This document shows, piece after piece, positions 25,972 through 33,934 of a stretch of 45,468 bases of DNA. Origin of the DNA: Bacillota bacterium. Lineage in GTDB: Bacteria; Bacillota; Clostridia; Lachnospirales; Lachnospiraceae. Every line of letters starts with the position of its first letter. The first letter of the stretch is position 1. The translations under genes were made by a program, and so were the position numbers. The stretch covers positions 1 through 45,468 of the forward strand of contig JAEWCQ010000024.1 in NCBI GenBank assembly GCA_023390555.1, given 5' to 3'. The notes below the pieces were generated by a model, which searched no databases, was not told where the DNA came from, and saw only the letters and a list, made by a program, of their open reading frames with translations.

Positions 25972-26000
25972 TTGACAATTAGTGAATGTTCGTTTATTAT
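25972..26000 (+). promoter_or_regulatory. Sigma-A promoter of the TetR gene
   Basis: TTGACA, a 17-base spacer and TATTAT, nearly consensus, 22 bases before the GTG start. The spacer is filled by the operator described next. Confidence 0.85.
25978..25996. promoter_or_regulatory. TetR operator O1 (autoregulation)
   Basis: On the minus strand TAAACGAACATTCACTAAT. It matches the site upstream of the second lon gene at 16 of 19 positions and covers the spacer between the -35 and -10 boxes, so binding would block RNA polymerase. Confidence 0.75.
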
Positions 26001-26021
26001 ACAGGGCAAGGAGGGAATGAC

Positions 26022-26585
26022 GTGAGAAACAGAGACGACGACAAAGAGCGACGGATTAAAGAAGCCGTCATCAGCCTGATCCTGCAAGAGGGGATTCATG
26101 GTGCCTCCATTTCAAAAATTGCAAAAATGGCAGCGGTTTCGCCGGCCACGGTATATATCTACTTCGACAACAAGGAAGACATGCTGCAGGATATATACAG
26201 CGAATATTCGGAGGATATATTTACTTATCTGCTGGCGAGTGTGAACCAGAATATGGATGGACCACAATTGATCGAGATGCTGGTTACGAGCTATTATAAC
26301 TACATCATAGAGCATCGGGAGATTTTTAGTTTTGTAGAGCAATTCTCGACTTGTCCCTCATTGTCAAGGCACTGTTCCGGAAACAAAGGGGTCTGTCACA
26401 TCCATGATCTGATTCAGGATATGAAGGAACACCGAATTGTCAAAGACTATCAGGATGACAATCTAATGGCGATCATATTTTATCCGGTAAAGGCCATTGC
26501 TGCAAATAATCACAAGAGTGAAGATGAAAAGATAGCGTTACTGCAAGAGATGATACGAATCATACAGAATACAATTTTAATATAA
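26022..26585 (+). CDS. TetR/AcrR family transcriptional regulator
   Basis: A 187-residue repressor-type protein. The N-terminal helix-turn-helix (IKEAVISLILQEGIHGASIS and VSPATVYIYFDNKEDML) is canonical. The C-terminal ligand domain has a Cys pair region (CPSLSRHCSGNKGVCHIHD) that could sense redox or metal, an inference. The GTG at 26022 is used because AAGGAGGG lies 6-7 bases before it; the longer frame begins inside the promoter. It shares an operator with the second lon gene just downstream, so it probably controls itself and the lon-DUF1858 unit. Confidence 0.9.
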   Translation: MRNRDDDKERRIKEAVISLILQEGIHGASISKIAKMAAVSPATVYIYFDNKEDMLQDIYSEYSEDIFTYLLASVNQNMDGPQLIEMLVTSYYNYIIEHREIFSFVEQFSTCPSLSRHCSGNKGVCHIHDLIQDMKEHRIVKDYQDDNLMAIIFYPVKAIAANNHKSEDEKIALLQEMIRIIQNTILI

Positions 26586-26652
26586 CGCTGCACATATGCG
26601 GGATCATTTGCCGTTATTTTACAAAAGATCTCGCAATCATTTTTCACTTCAT

Positions 26653-26671
26653 TAAATGAACGTTCACTTAT
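26653..26671. promoter_or_regulatory. TetR operator O2 upstream of the second lon gene
   Basis: TAAATGAACGTTCACTTAT, with a palindromic core TGAACGTTCA, 20 bases before the lon2 start. It is the near-copy of the site in the TetR promoter. The lon2 promoter itself is not clear; a weak -10 (TTATGA) overlaps this site. Confidence 0.7.
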
Positions 26672-26691
26672 GAGCGAGAAAGGACATGATC

Positions 26692-29073
26692 ATGACAAAT
26701 CTGGAATACACAAATCAAGAAGGCATCGTTCTTCCGGTATCAAATATTGTTTTGCTGCCGGGTATCACTACCACGATCCAAATAAATGTAGCTGACGATG
26801 CGCAACTGCAGTATATGAAAACCGAGGGCAGCACAGGCATCGCAGTTCCTTTGAAGCAGAATTTCGGCCAGCAGGCATTGAAGGAAGATGATTTTTATAA
26901 GACAGGCTTAACTTTCATTGTGAAGGATATACAAGAGACTGAAAAGGAAATTCATCTGGAGATCAAGATAACGGACAGAGTGAAAATCAATGAATTGCAT
27001 TTTGAAAACAATGTAATCTATGCGAAATATGAGTTATCACCTGATCAGGTAGATATGAGTGAAAAGGATCAGGAAGATATGCTTGGCTACTTTAAGAAAG
27101 TTGTCCACGACATCAGTGAGCAATTCCAAGGGGGCGGACAGTTCGTCCAAGCCGTGAATCAGATTGGCGAGATCAACCCATTCATTGCGCACATTTCCCA
27201 ATATATGACGATTTCTAACGAGGAAAAATACGAATTGCTCTCAGTCGCTTCTCGGAAGGCACGCAGTCTCCGCTTCCTCGATCACCTGTTGAAACAAAAA
27301 GAGGCCATCACGCTGCGCATCCAGATGTCAGAACGGTTCTCGGAGCAGGCCAATAAATTCTATCGGGAATCCGTGCTTCGTGAACAGCTAAAAGTGATTC
27401 AGGAAGAATTGAATGAAGGGAACGACGCGCAGTCAAAAAAAGGTAAGGATTATCTTGCTAAAATAGAGGAAGCGCAAATGCCTCCTGATATCCGGGAAGC
27501 TGCTGTTGAGGAGCTGAATAAGCTCAACCTGCAGGGGCAAAACAGCCCCGAGTACAGTGGCTTGCGCAATTATCTGGATCTGCTGGTTCAGCTGCCGTGG
27601 AAGAAGTCCGAACCAAATTCGATCAATCTCGAAAAGGCACGGCAGATATTGAATGAACAGCACTATGGCCTGGAAAAGGTCAAGGACAGAATTATCCAGC
27701 ATCTGGCTGTCATGCAGCTGAAAGCGGACAAGAAGGGTTCCATTCTGCTGCTGGTCGGGCCTCCCGGTACCGGAAAAACAAGTCTTGGCAAGAGCATTGC
27801 CGAAGCACTTGGCAGAAAGTATATCCGGCTGAGTCTGGGCGGCATCCGGGATGAAGCGGAAATCAGAGGGCACCGCAGGACGTATGTGGGTGCAATGCCG
27901 GGAAGGATTCTTCAGAATATTCGAAAAGCGGGTGAAAGCAATCCGGTCATGATCCTCGACGAGGTGGATAAGCTCATGACCGGCGGCTACAGCGGGGATC
28001 CTGCCAGTGCACTGCTCGAGGTCCTTGATCCGGAACAGAACAATACCTTCACCGATCACTATTTGGATCTGCCCTATGATTTGTCGGATGTATTCTTTAT
28101 TGCAACCGCCAATTCCATCGAGAGCATCCCGGGGCCGTTGCTTGACAGAATGGAGGTCTTACAGATTTCCAGCTATACGACAGAGGAAAAGTTTCACATT
28201 GGAAAAGATCATCTGCTTCCATCGGTTTTGCAGGAGCATGGACTGACTGCAGCGCAATTGATTGTTGAAGACGATGTGCTGCGTGACATCATCAATAACT
28301 ATACACTGGAGGCCGGAGTCAGAGGTCTGAAAAAACAGCTGGCCGCACTCGCCAGGGTAGCCTCTGAAAAAATCGTATCGAACAGCGCTGTACTGTCCTA
28401 TCACGTAAAGGCGGAGGAACTGGAGGATATCCTCGGAAGGCAGGTATCACGTCATGACAAGGCGCAGCAGGACAATCCCCCTGGTGTAGTCACCGGGCTT
28501 GCATGGACACCTGTTGGCGGAGAAATTCTCTTTATTGAAGCTACCAGTATGCCTGGAAACGGCGCAGTCACGCTGACAGGAAAGCTGGGGGATGTCATGA
28601 AAGAATCGGCCAGAATTTCTCTCAGCCTGCTGAAATCAAGGCTTCCTCTGAATTCAATCAACTTTAAGGAACGGGATCTGCATATTCATGTACCGTCAGG
28701 AGCAGTTCCCAAGGACGGACCGTCTGCAGGCATCGCGTTATTTACTGCACTGGCTTCTCTGATTACAGGTCAAAAAGTGGATGCCAAACTTGCGATGACC
28801 GGAGAAATTACGTTAAGAGGCGCCGTATTGCCGATTGGCGGACTGAAGGAAAAACTGCTTGGGGCCCAGAGGGCCGGCATAGAAAAGGTGCTGATTCCAA
28901 AGGACAATGTCAGCGATCTGAAGGACGTGCCTGAGGAGGTAATTAATCAGCTTACAGTGGTGCCTGTGGAAACCGTGGAAGATGTGCTGAAAGAAGCCAT
29001 GGGGATTTCTCTGCCACGCATAGAGCACATGTTTCAGCAGATGGACCTCGAAAAATTTACCATGAAGGTTTAA
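26692..29073 (+). CDS. Second Lon protease, TetR-controlled
   Basis: A 793-residue LonA-type AAA+ protease with Walker A GPPGTGKTS, Walker B MILDEVDKL, and the dyad Ser678 (PKDGPSAGIA) and Lys721 (GGLKEK). The N-terminal LON domain is divergent from the housekeeping Lon at 243-2567 and the C-terminus is extended (LPRIEHMFQQMDLEKFTMKV). The ATG at 26692 has AGAAAGGA at proper spacing; the ATG at 26686 is too close to it. A preceding TetR gene and shared operator imply inducible use, for example under a toxic ligand. The DUF1858 gene follows after 38 bases. Confidence 0.95.
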   Translation: MTNLEYTNQEGIVLPVSNIVLLPGITTTIQINVADDAQLQYMKTEGSTGIAVPLKQNFGQQALKEDDFYKTGLTFIVKDIQETEKEIHLEIKITDRVKINELHFENNVIYAKYELSPDQVDMSEKDQEDMLGYFKKVVHDISEQFQGGGQFVQAVNQIGEINPFIAHISQYMTISNEEKYELLSVASRKARSLRFLDHLLKQKEAITLRIQMSERFSEQANKFYRESVLREQLKVIQEELNEGNDAQSKKGKDYLAKIEEAQMPPDIREAAVEELNKLNLQGQNSPEYSGLRNYLDLLVQLPWKKSEPNSINLEKARQILNEQHYGLEKVKDRIIQHLAVMQLKADKKGSILLLVGPPGTGKTSLGKSIAEALGRKYIRLSLGGIRDEAEIRGHRRTYVGAMPGRILQNIRKAGESNPVMILDEVDKLMTGGYSGDPASALLEVLDPEQNNTFTDHYLDLPYDLSDVFFIATANSIESIPGPLLDRMEVLQISSYTTEEKFHIGKDHLLPSVLQEHGLTAAQLIVEDDVLRDIINNYTLEAGVRGLKKQLAALARVASEKIVSNSAVLSYHVKAEELEDILGRQVSRHDKAQQDNPPGVVTGLAWTPVGGEILFIEATSMPGNGAVTLTGKLGDVMKESARISLSLLKSRLPLNSINFKERDLHIHVPSGAVPKDGPSAGIALFTALASLITGQKVDAKLAMTGEITLRGAVLPIGGLKEKLLGAQRAGIEKVLIPKDNVSDLKDVPEEVINQLTVVPVETVEDVLKEAMGISLPRIEHMFQQMDLEKFTMKV

Positions 29074-29111
29074 GAAAAAATAACGAACAAAAATACAAGG
29101 AGGATACTTAT

Positions 29112-29315
29112 ATGCAATTAACAGTAACAAAGGACACTCTGATTGGTGAAATCTTAAATGCGGATCAGACAACCGCTCCCTATTTCTTCGCAATGGGCAT
29201 GCACTGCCTTGGCTGCCCGGCATCTGCCGGGGAGAGTCTTGAGGATGCATGCATGGTGCATGGCACATCGGTAGAGGAACTTGTCCATAAACTAAATGAC
29301 CATATGTCAAAATAA
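29112..29315 (+). CDS. DUF1858 domain protein
   Basis: A 67-residue protein of the DUF1858/hybrid-cluster-protein-associated disulfide family. The signature is MGMHCLGCPASAGESLEDAC, in which CxxC sits at the start of a helix, preceded by LNADQTTAPYFFA. Such proteins may act in redox or iron-sulphur (Fe-S) or nitric-oxide-related chemistry; this is family-level knowledge only. AAGGAGGAT precedes the ATG. It follows lon2 and is probably on the same mRNA, which hints that the TetR-Lon unit responds to redox or nitrosative stress. Confidence 0.88.
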   Translation: MQLTVTKDTLIGEILNADQTTAPYFFAMGMHCLGCPASAGESLEDACMVHGTSVEELVHKLNDHMSK

Positions 29316-29329
29316 CTGATTGAGAAAGT

Positions 29330-29373
29330 ACAATCCGCCAGCGGCTTCGAATGAGATGTCACTGACGGATTGT
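29330..29373. terminator. Hairpin after the DUF1858 gene
   Basis: Arms ACAATCCGCCAG and CTGACGGATTGT (one mismatch) with a 20-base loop, 15 bases past the stop codon. No T run follows, so it may be a Rho-type or weak terminator between the convergent genes. Confidence 0.5.
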
Positions 29374-29406
29374 CGCTCAATAGAAACTTGCACTAAAAAG
29401 AAAAGT

Positions 29407-30390
29407 TTACATATCATTTGCAAAAACAATCCCTGCTTTTTTTCTCGCTTCTTCCATAACCTGTGATACAAGGCTGCTTCTTTCCAACATACGATTCATC
29501 CGATCGTAATCTTTTCCATCAATCATTTTTATAAACTCCTGGAATTCGTAAAGCAAACGGTGATCTTCTTCATTAAACGAATATTCCTGGCTGTTTCCTT
29601 CCTTATCATTGAATGTGAATTTTCTCATTCCATTCGGCGGAACTGTTACAATGATATTTCCTTCGTCTCCCTGATAGCTGCTGACAATCGGTGCCTTACA
29701 ATCTTTTGCTCCGATACAAACTACTTGAAATGAGCCATAATCCATGGTTAAGATACCGCTTGTATCTATATTTTTCTCAATATTTGCTTTGTAATCGACA
29801 GAAATAGGTTTTCCGAACAATCCGATAACTGTATGGATATTGTAAACGTTTATATCCATGAGTGCCCCGCCAGCTTTTTCTGAATCGAATGCCGGCAAAA
29901 TATTCCCTTCCTTAAACGCGTCATAACGGGAAGAATACTGACTATAGTTTAAACTGACAATCTTTAAACTTCCCAAGTCAGGAATCTTCTCTTTTAATAA
30001 AATATACGCTGGAAGATAATAAGTACTGATTCCTTCAAAAATCATCCGATGATTTTTCGCTGCTATTTTTTTTAATTCTCTTAATTCGCTGTAATTCGCC
30101 GTAATCGGTTTTTCAATGATCACATGTTTCCCATGCTCTAAGGCTTTCTTAGCAAATTCGTAATGCAAGGAGTTTGGTAACGCCACATATATCGTATCCG
30201 TATCACTTTTTAACAGCATCTCATCATAATTGAAATAGCATTGACTAATACCATACTTTTTCGCCAGCTCCTGCGTCTCATTTTTCGACTTTTCCGTCCC
30301 TAAAATTGAGACACTTTCTATCTTCAGCTTATGGATTGTCGTCAACATATCTTTTACAATCATTCCAGTTCCCAGAATCCCTAATTTCAT
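29407..30390 (-). CDS. Gfo/Idh/MocA family oxidoreductase
   Basis: A 327-residue NAD(P)-dependent sugar or cyclitol dehydrogenase. The Rossmann motif is GILGTGMIVKDM, the typical ALEHGKHVIIEKPITANYSEL follows, and the C-terminal GFO/IDH/MocA_C domain is present (FEGISTYYLPAYILLKE). The substrate is not readable. Its start overlaps the end of the upstream gene by 4 bases (ATGA), so the two are translationally coupled. Confidence 0.9.
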   Translation of the reverse strand: MKLGILGTGMIVKDMLTTIHKLKIESVSILGTEKSKNETQELAKKYGISQCYFNYDEMLLKSDTDTIYVALPNSLHYEFAKKALEHGKHVIIEKPITANYSELRELKKIAAKNHRMIFEGISTYYLPAYILLKEKIPDLGSLKIVSLNYSQYSSRYDAFKEGNILPAFDSEKAGGALMDINVYNIHTVIGLFGKPISVDYKANIEKNIDTSGILTMDYGSFQVVCIGAKDCKAPIVSSYQGDEGNIIVTVPPNGMRKFTFNDKEGNSQEYSFNEEDHRLLYEFQEFIKMIDGKDYDRMNRMLERSSLVSQVMEEARKKAGIVFANDM

Positions 30391-30812
30391 TGTTTTTTCA
30401 TCCTTTCTAACGCCTCAAGAATCAATTGGTGATCCTCCGTATCGGTTAATCCGGATACGCAAAATGCACCTTTCAATTCTCCTTTTACAATTAAGGGAAA
30501 TCCGCCGCCGCAGACAGCGTAGTCCGTACTATCTTTCATATATACATAGTGCTCGATCTGCTGCGCGACATATAAGGAGCTGTGACCGCTGTCCATAACG
30601 GTTTTTTCTTTTAAGTCCAACCACATTTGACTTTTTTTCCCGTTCATCAGATACTGAAATACAATATCTCCGTCATACTTCACGCGGATTCTTACATTTT
30701 TCAAATTTTTTTCTTTCACAATCTTTAACACAGTCAGACCAAAATCAAGCGCCTGCTGATTTTTAAAATCTTCGAAAGCATAAACCGATTCCATTTGCAA
30801 TAAATCATCCAT
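30387..30812 (-). CDS. Heme-degrading-domain (DUF336/UPF0303-type) protein
   Basis: A 141-residue protein related to the GlcG/HbpS/UPF0303 family. The signature DSGHSSLYVAQQIEHYVY and CGGGFPLIVKGELKGAFCVSG is typical. Family members bind heme or cobalamin or have no known function. AAGGTGAGGG precedes the ATG. Coupled to the Gfo/Idh/MocA gene, which suggests a small sugar-related operon of unknown substrate, probably controlled by the RpiR-type gene upstream. Confidence 0.75.
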   Translation of the reverse strand: MDDLLQMESVYAFEDFKNQQALDFGLTVLKIVKEKNLKNVRIRVKYDGDIVFQYLMNGKKSQMWLDLKEKTVMDSGHSSLYVAQQIEHYVYMKDSTDYAVCGGGFPLIVKGELKGAFCVSGLTDTEDHQLILEALERMKKQ

Positions 30813-30898
30813 TTTGTTTCCCTCACCTTTGCCATGTGTTTGTTATGTGCATACTTTATCACATTTTTCTCACCAATTCCCAGATCTTCCAATAACGA

Positions 30899-30950
30899 AA
30901 AAAAAGTTTAAAAAACAACCACTTTTCTAGTTATTCTTTGAACTTTTTTA
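30899..30950. promoter_or_regulatory. Inverted repeat, possible RpiR operator
   Basis: AAAAAAGTTTAAA and TTTGAACTTTTTT face each other across about 25 bases in the spacer between the RpiR-type gene and the oxidoreductase operon. A-tract richness makes chance possible. Confidence 0.3.
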
Positions 30951-31000
30951 TAAATCATTCATGCGAAACTACCAAACAAGCATTTGTTGTCCAGTTCATT

Positions 31001-31813
31001 CTAACTTTTTCTATTTTCTTCATAATTTTTTGCATAAATCAAAGAATAGATAATGTTTAAAATATATTCAAAAACAAATTGCGAATAAAAGGCTGCGATC
31101 CGATTGCTTTTTTCTTTATCTTCAACCAATAACAAGTGATTACTATATCGTGCGAGATTCGAATTTTCGTTTGCCGTTATCGTGATAATGTTCGTTCCAT
31201 TTTTTTTTAGTCTTTTGACAATCTTATCGTAGGATGGATTGGAGCCACCGCTATAGCTGATAAATAAAGCACAATCATCTCTGCCAGAATGAGAACAGAT
31301 GGTATATTCTTCATGATTTTCAGTGGCTAAAATAGGATATATATTAATTTTAGCAAGCTTGTTGATGAAAAGCTTTGCGGTAAGCATGGTATCCCCCATA
31401 GCCAAAATAAACAAGTGCGAGGATTTGATTATTTCATCCGTAATACGGTTTAATACGCGACTGTCCATCATGAAAACACATAAATCAAGGCTTTCTCTAT
31501 ATAAGGATGTCATATTCTGAATGATCTGATTCGTGTCTTGCAACGGATAGAATGGCGAGCTGAAATCAACCGTCTCTCTACGATATTTTTTCGATTCCAA
31601 TTCCTTCACAAACTGCATGCGAAATTCACGATATCCACTAAACCCCAGTTTTCGGCAAAGTCTTATGATTGTACCATTTGATGTAAACGTTGCTTTGGCA
31701 AGCTTATCTATTGTCATTGCTACAAAATCTTCACTATTAGCAATAATATAATCGATAATCTCTTTTTCCCTGACTGAAAAGGTATCCACATCCGCCATTC
31801 TGTCGATAATCAT
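31001..31813 (-). CDS. MurR/RpiR family transcriptional regulator
   Basis: A 270-residue regulator with an N-terminal RpiR helix-turn-helix (TIDKLAKATFTSNGTIIRLCRKLGF, key part) and a C-terminal SIS phosphosugar-binding domain (LFILAMGDTMLTAKLFINKL and DCALFISYSGGSN). It senses a phosphosugar and controls nearby genes, here most likely the Gfo/Idh operon about 190 bases downstream on the same strand. The ATG at 31813 has GGGAGGG at good spacing; the longer open frame is not used. Confidence 0.88.
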   Translation of the reverse strand: MIIDRMADVDTFSVREKEIIDYIIANSEDFVAMTIDKLAKATFTSNGTIIRLCRKLGFSGYREFRMQFVKELESKKYRRETVDFSSPFYPLQDTNQIIQNMTSLYRESLDLCVFMMDSRVLNRITDEIIKSSHLFILAMGDTMLTAKLFINKLAKINIYPILATENHEEYTICSHSGRDDCALFISYSGGSNPSYDKIVKRLKKNGTNIITITANENSNLARYSNHLLLVEDKEKSNRIAAFYSQFVFEYILNIIYSLIYAKNYEENRKS

Positions 31814-32051
31814 TGCATTCCCTCCCTCACACATTCTTCCGTAGCCACTCGCTCCACAGTGGTTCATGAATCAATATTTTTATCCTATCTTGTATTAATA
31901 AATCGCCGGTAACTCGTAAATTCTAGTATTCATTTTTATCTATGTCTTTCATTCTACATTTTTTTCATTCTAAGAACAACCATGTATGCATTTTTTCAAC
32001 AGATACTCTTCATATTATTTCTGGTTGATTTCAATGTCGCTGTCAAATACG

Positions 32052-32084
32052 AATCAGGGACGGCAAACTCCGCCATCCCTGATT
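32052..32084 (-). repeat. 13-bp hairpin without a T run
   Basis: Arms AATCAGGGATGGC and GCCGTCCCTGATT (one G-U) with a 7-base loop on the minus strand. Confidence 0.5.
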
Positions 32085-32086
32085 CA

Positions 32087-32128
32087 CAAAAAAGGCTGCA
32101 ATACCTGATTTTAAAAGGATTGCAGCCT
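32087..32128 (-). terminator. Orphan intrinsic terminator (minus strand)
   Basis: Perfect 10-base arms AGGCTGCAAT and ATTGCAGCCT followed on the minus strand by TTTTTTG. No gene reads into it. Confidence 0.75.
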
Positions 32129-32408
32129 ATATCATACGTGCAACAGGGCTTGAACCAGAATCGCTTCCAAAAAAGCCGATAAAGAAAGGGGTTCCGAAGT
32201 CTCTGACAGGTATGTACATACAGTTTACATACAAAATGATATGTATAAATTTTCATTGTGAATAATTCTTTATCACTAATACTTACAATCCTGTAAGAAA
32301 CGAGGAGTGTTTTTATCTCTTTATGTTTCCTTATTTTATCAGTGTTTGGGGACTTTTCTATTCTTCTGTAATTTTATGTATTTTCATATCAAGGGGTATC
32401 GGAACTGA

Positions 32409-32438
32409 TTGACGTGCGAGGTTTGAGTTTCATAATAT
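32409..32438 (+). promoter_or_regulatory. Candidate promoter of the radical SAM gene
   Basis: TTGACG, an 18-base spacer and TAATAT, giving a leader of about 160 bases that contains the 32472-32511 hairpin. Confidence 0.4.
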
Positions 32439-32471
32439 AAATAGTTAGGTTTGAAATCTTTGCTTGATTTC

Positions 32472-32511
32472 AAAAAATAAAAATAGAGTCTGAAATATTT
32501 CAAGACTCTAT
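32472..32511 (-). terminator. Second orphan terminator (minus strand)
   Basis: Arms ATAGAGTCT and AGACTCTAT around a self-complementary loop, followed on the minus strand by TTTTATTTTTTG. Confidence 0.75.
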
Positions 32512-32604
32512 ACAGCACTATAACAGAAAGCAAATTATAAGTCTACCATTTTTTTAAAAAGTATATATAGTTATTAGTGAATTCAGAAAACAGAGGGAGA
32601 ATAT

Positions 32605-33378
32605 ATGCTTAGAGAAACGAATATCTTGAATGCTTTTACAAGCGAAGTCCAACCAGACGGAAGCAGTATTGCTATTATTGATCCATATATTGGATGTCAA
32701 CTGCAATGTCCATATTGCTTTCAAATGAATGACTTAAATTGGTGCAAGGATATATTTGTTAATATCAATATTGCATCAATACTAGAACAACAAATCAAAG
32801 AGAAAGAAGGAGCGGATTTATACATCGGAAGTAAATGCGATCCGTATATGCAGTTAGAAGAGAAGTATACTCTTACTAGAAAATGTCTTGAAATTTTGTG
32901 CAATTATGATTCTCATATCTACATTACTACAAAATCGGATAATCAATTAATATTAAGAGATTTCGATCTATTTAAAAGGTTTAAAAATAATATTACCATA
33001 TTACTGGGTTTGTCAAATATTAATCAAGCTGATAAAGGAAGAAATAATGTCAATATCAAGATTGCGAATGAGTTAAAGATCCAGGGAAATGATGTCTGGT
33101 GTTTTATTACACCCTACCTTCCATATATAATGAATTTGGAACCGATGATAGCGGCAATCGATAGTAATATTCCAATTCACATAGATAAACTCCGTGTAAT
33201 GACGCAGGGAAATCAGGATAAAAAAATATATAAATGGATTCAAGATCGATATCCACAATACAGGAAAAAGTATGAAAGAATATTGTTTCAACATGATGAA
33301 ACCTATTATCATGATATTATAAAGAAATTTCGTAATGACAAAAGAATTGTATTCATGCGTGATGTATGGGGTGTATAA
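32605..33378 (+). CDS. Radical SAM protein (SPL-like)
   Basis: A 257-residue radical S-adenosylmethionine enzyme. The cluster motif is Cys31-x3-Cys35-x2-Cys38 in IGCQLQCPYCFQ, and the next conserved stretch IGSKCDPYMQLEEKYTLTRK resembles the spore photoproduct lyase-like/SplB-related group that also includes small stand-alone enzymes of unknown substrate. GAGGGAGAA precedes the ATG. It is the first gene inside the AT-rich island and has a bidirectional terminator downstream. True photoproduct lyases are longer and have an extra C-terminal cysteine context, so repair of UV lesions is not claimed. Confidence 0.82.
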   Translation: MLRETNILNAFTSEVQPDGSSIAIIDPYIGCQLQCPYCFQMNDLNWCKDIFVNINIASILEQQIKEKEGADLYIGSKCDPYMQLEEKYTLTRKCLEILCNYDSHIYITTKSDNQLILRDFDLFKRFKNNITILLGLSNINQADKGRNNVNIKIANELKIQGNDVWCFITPYLPYIMNLEPMIAAIDSNIPIHIDKLRVMTQGNQDKKIYKWIQDRYPQYRKKYERILFQHDETYYHDIIKKFRNDKRIVFMRDVWGV

Positions 33379-33449
33379 GATATATTTATATATCTCCTGT
33401 ACCATAATATATGGTTAATTCAATTCACCATTTAGATGGTATTGATTTA

Positions 33450-33687
33450 TTAAGAGCCATAACTACTACCATAAGAAAAACCCTCTGGACGAAAGAAAGG
33501 AGGGTTTTCCAAGAAATAACTAACAGGAACTCCAAAGTATTCTGCTCATTTTTTGAGCTTTTCAATTTTGGGCTCGGTCTTTCCTTTTTCCAATCTGTGA
33601 ATGTACTTCCTAAAATTCCAGTATCTTTTGATATTCGATAGGATGTTTTCCGCTCTTTTTCAGTAATTCCACATACTTTTTATACAC
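33450..33687 (-). pseudogene. XRE-family phage-type repressor, decayed
   Basis: Read in pieces on the minus strand: VYKKYVELLKKSGK, then in another frame SYRISKDTGILGSTFTDWKK (the helix-turn-helix), then IEKLKK, a stop in place of a sense codon, then AEYFGVPVSYFLENPPFF. Put together this is a short Cro/CI-type repressor of the kind next to phage or ICE integrases. At least three lesions (two frameshifts and one TGA) separate the parts. A GTG at 33687 with AAAGGAG marks the old start. Confidence 0.8.
33477..33508. terminator. Bidirectional terminator
   Basis: Arms AAAACCCTC and GAGGGTTTT with A and T runs on both sides; about 100 bases downstream of the radical SAM stop and inside the 3' part of the decayed XRE gene, where it once encoded its last residues. 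Confidence 0.65.
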
Positions 33688-33839
33688 GTTTTCTCCTTTC
33701 TATTATTTTTTCCTAACTTTTTATTACAATTAGTCAGGAAATCCTTTATAATGAGTTTTTCAGAAAATATTAATATATGTACATCTTCTACTTTGTTTAG
33801 CTCATCGCATATTAAAGCTAAACATTCATCTTGAGTCAT
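33660..33839 (-). CDS. Small 59-residue protein upstream of the XRE gene
   Basis: Begins MTQDECLALICDELNK and ends KSMWNY. It is intact, unlike its neighbour, has GGGAGG nine bases before the ATG, and a good promoter (TTGAAC-16-TATAAT) just upstream. The end overlaps the start of the XRE gene by 28 bases. The composition is acidic and helical with a basic tail (KKLGKNNRKEK). I do not recognise a family. It could be a cofactor of the old repressor. Confidence 0.6.
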   Translation of the reverse strand: MTQDECLALICDELNKVEDVHILIFSEKLIIKDFLTNCNKKLGKNNRKEKTCIKSMWNY

Positions 33840-33875
33840 ATGTTAGTGCCTCCCAGCATCGTTTTGTATGATGAA

Positions 33876-33903
33876 ATTATAATGGTTATTTCTTATAGTT
33901 CAA
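33876..33903 (-). promoter_or_regulatory. Promoter of the 59-residue gene
   Basis: On the minus strand TTGAAC, 16-base spacer, TATAAT. Confidence 0.7.
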
Positions 33904-33918
33904 TAGTCTTGGACAAAA

Positions 33919-33934
33919 GTGCAGGAATTTGCAC
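33919..33934. promoter_or_regulatory. Palindrome next to that promoter (possible XRE operator)
   Basis: GTGCA-GGAATT-TGCAC, an inverted repeat ending 16 bases upstream of the -35 box. The place and size suit a Cro/CI operator. Confidence 0.4.

Larger units (their letters stand above)
31814..32604. other. Intergenic border between core and accessory island
   Basis: No supported gene in about 790 bases. The left part (to about 32,040) is plain AT-rich leader of the RpiR gene. From 32,050 there are three strong hairpins, two with T runs only on the minus strand, but there is no minus-strand gene for them to end. A short T-arm-like stretch (32130-32170) resembles the end of a tRNA but cannot be folded into one. 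The plus-strand promoter for the radical SAM gene lies at 32409-32438. Confidence 0.5.

Noticed and set aside
27433..28059. Long minus-strand frame (208 codons) opposite the second lon
   Set aside because: Antisense shadow of a conserved AAA+ domain; Cys/His/Pro-rich composition typical of a reverse-strand frame.
32130..32170. tRNA-like 3' end (T-arm-like GGTTCAAGC on the minus strand, followed by a terminator)
   Set aside because: T stem does not pair (TCTGG against CCTGT) and no acceptor, D or anticodon arm could be found upstream. At best a relic; not called as a tRNA.
31996..32256. 86-codon minus-strand frame at the island border
   Set aside because: It spans two hairpins including an intrinsic terminator, and has Cys/Trp/Arg-rich composition and no ribosome site.
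33411..33641. 76-codon plus-strand frame
   Set aside because: It is antisense to the recognisable XRE pseudogene.
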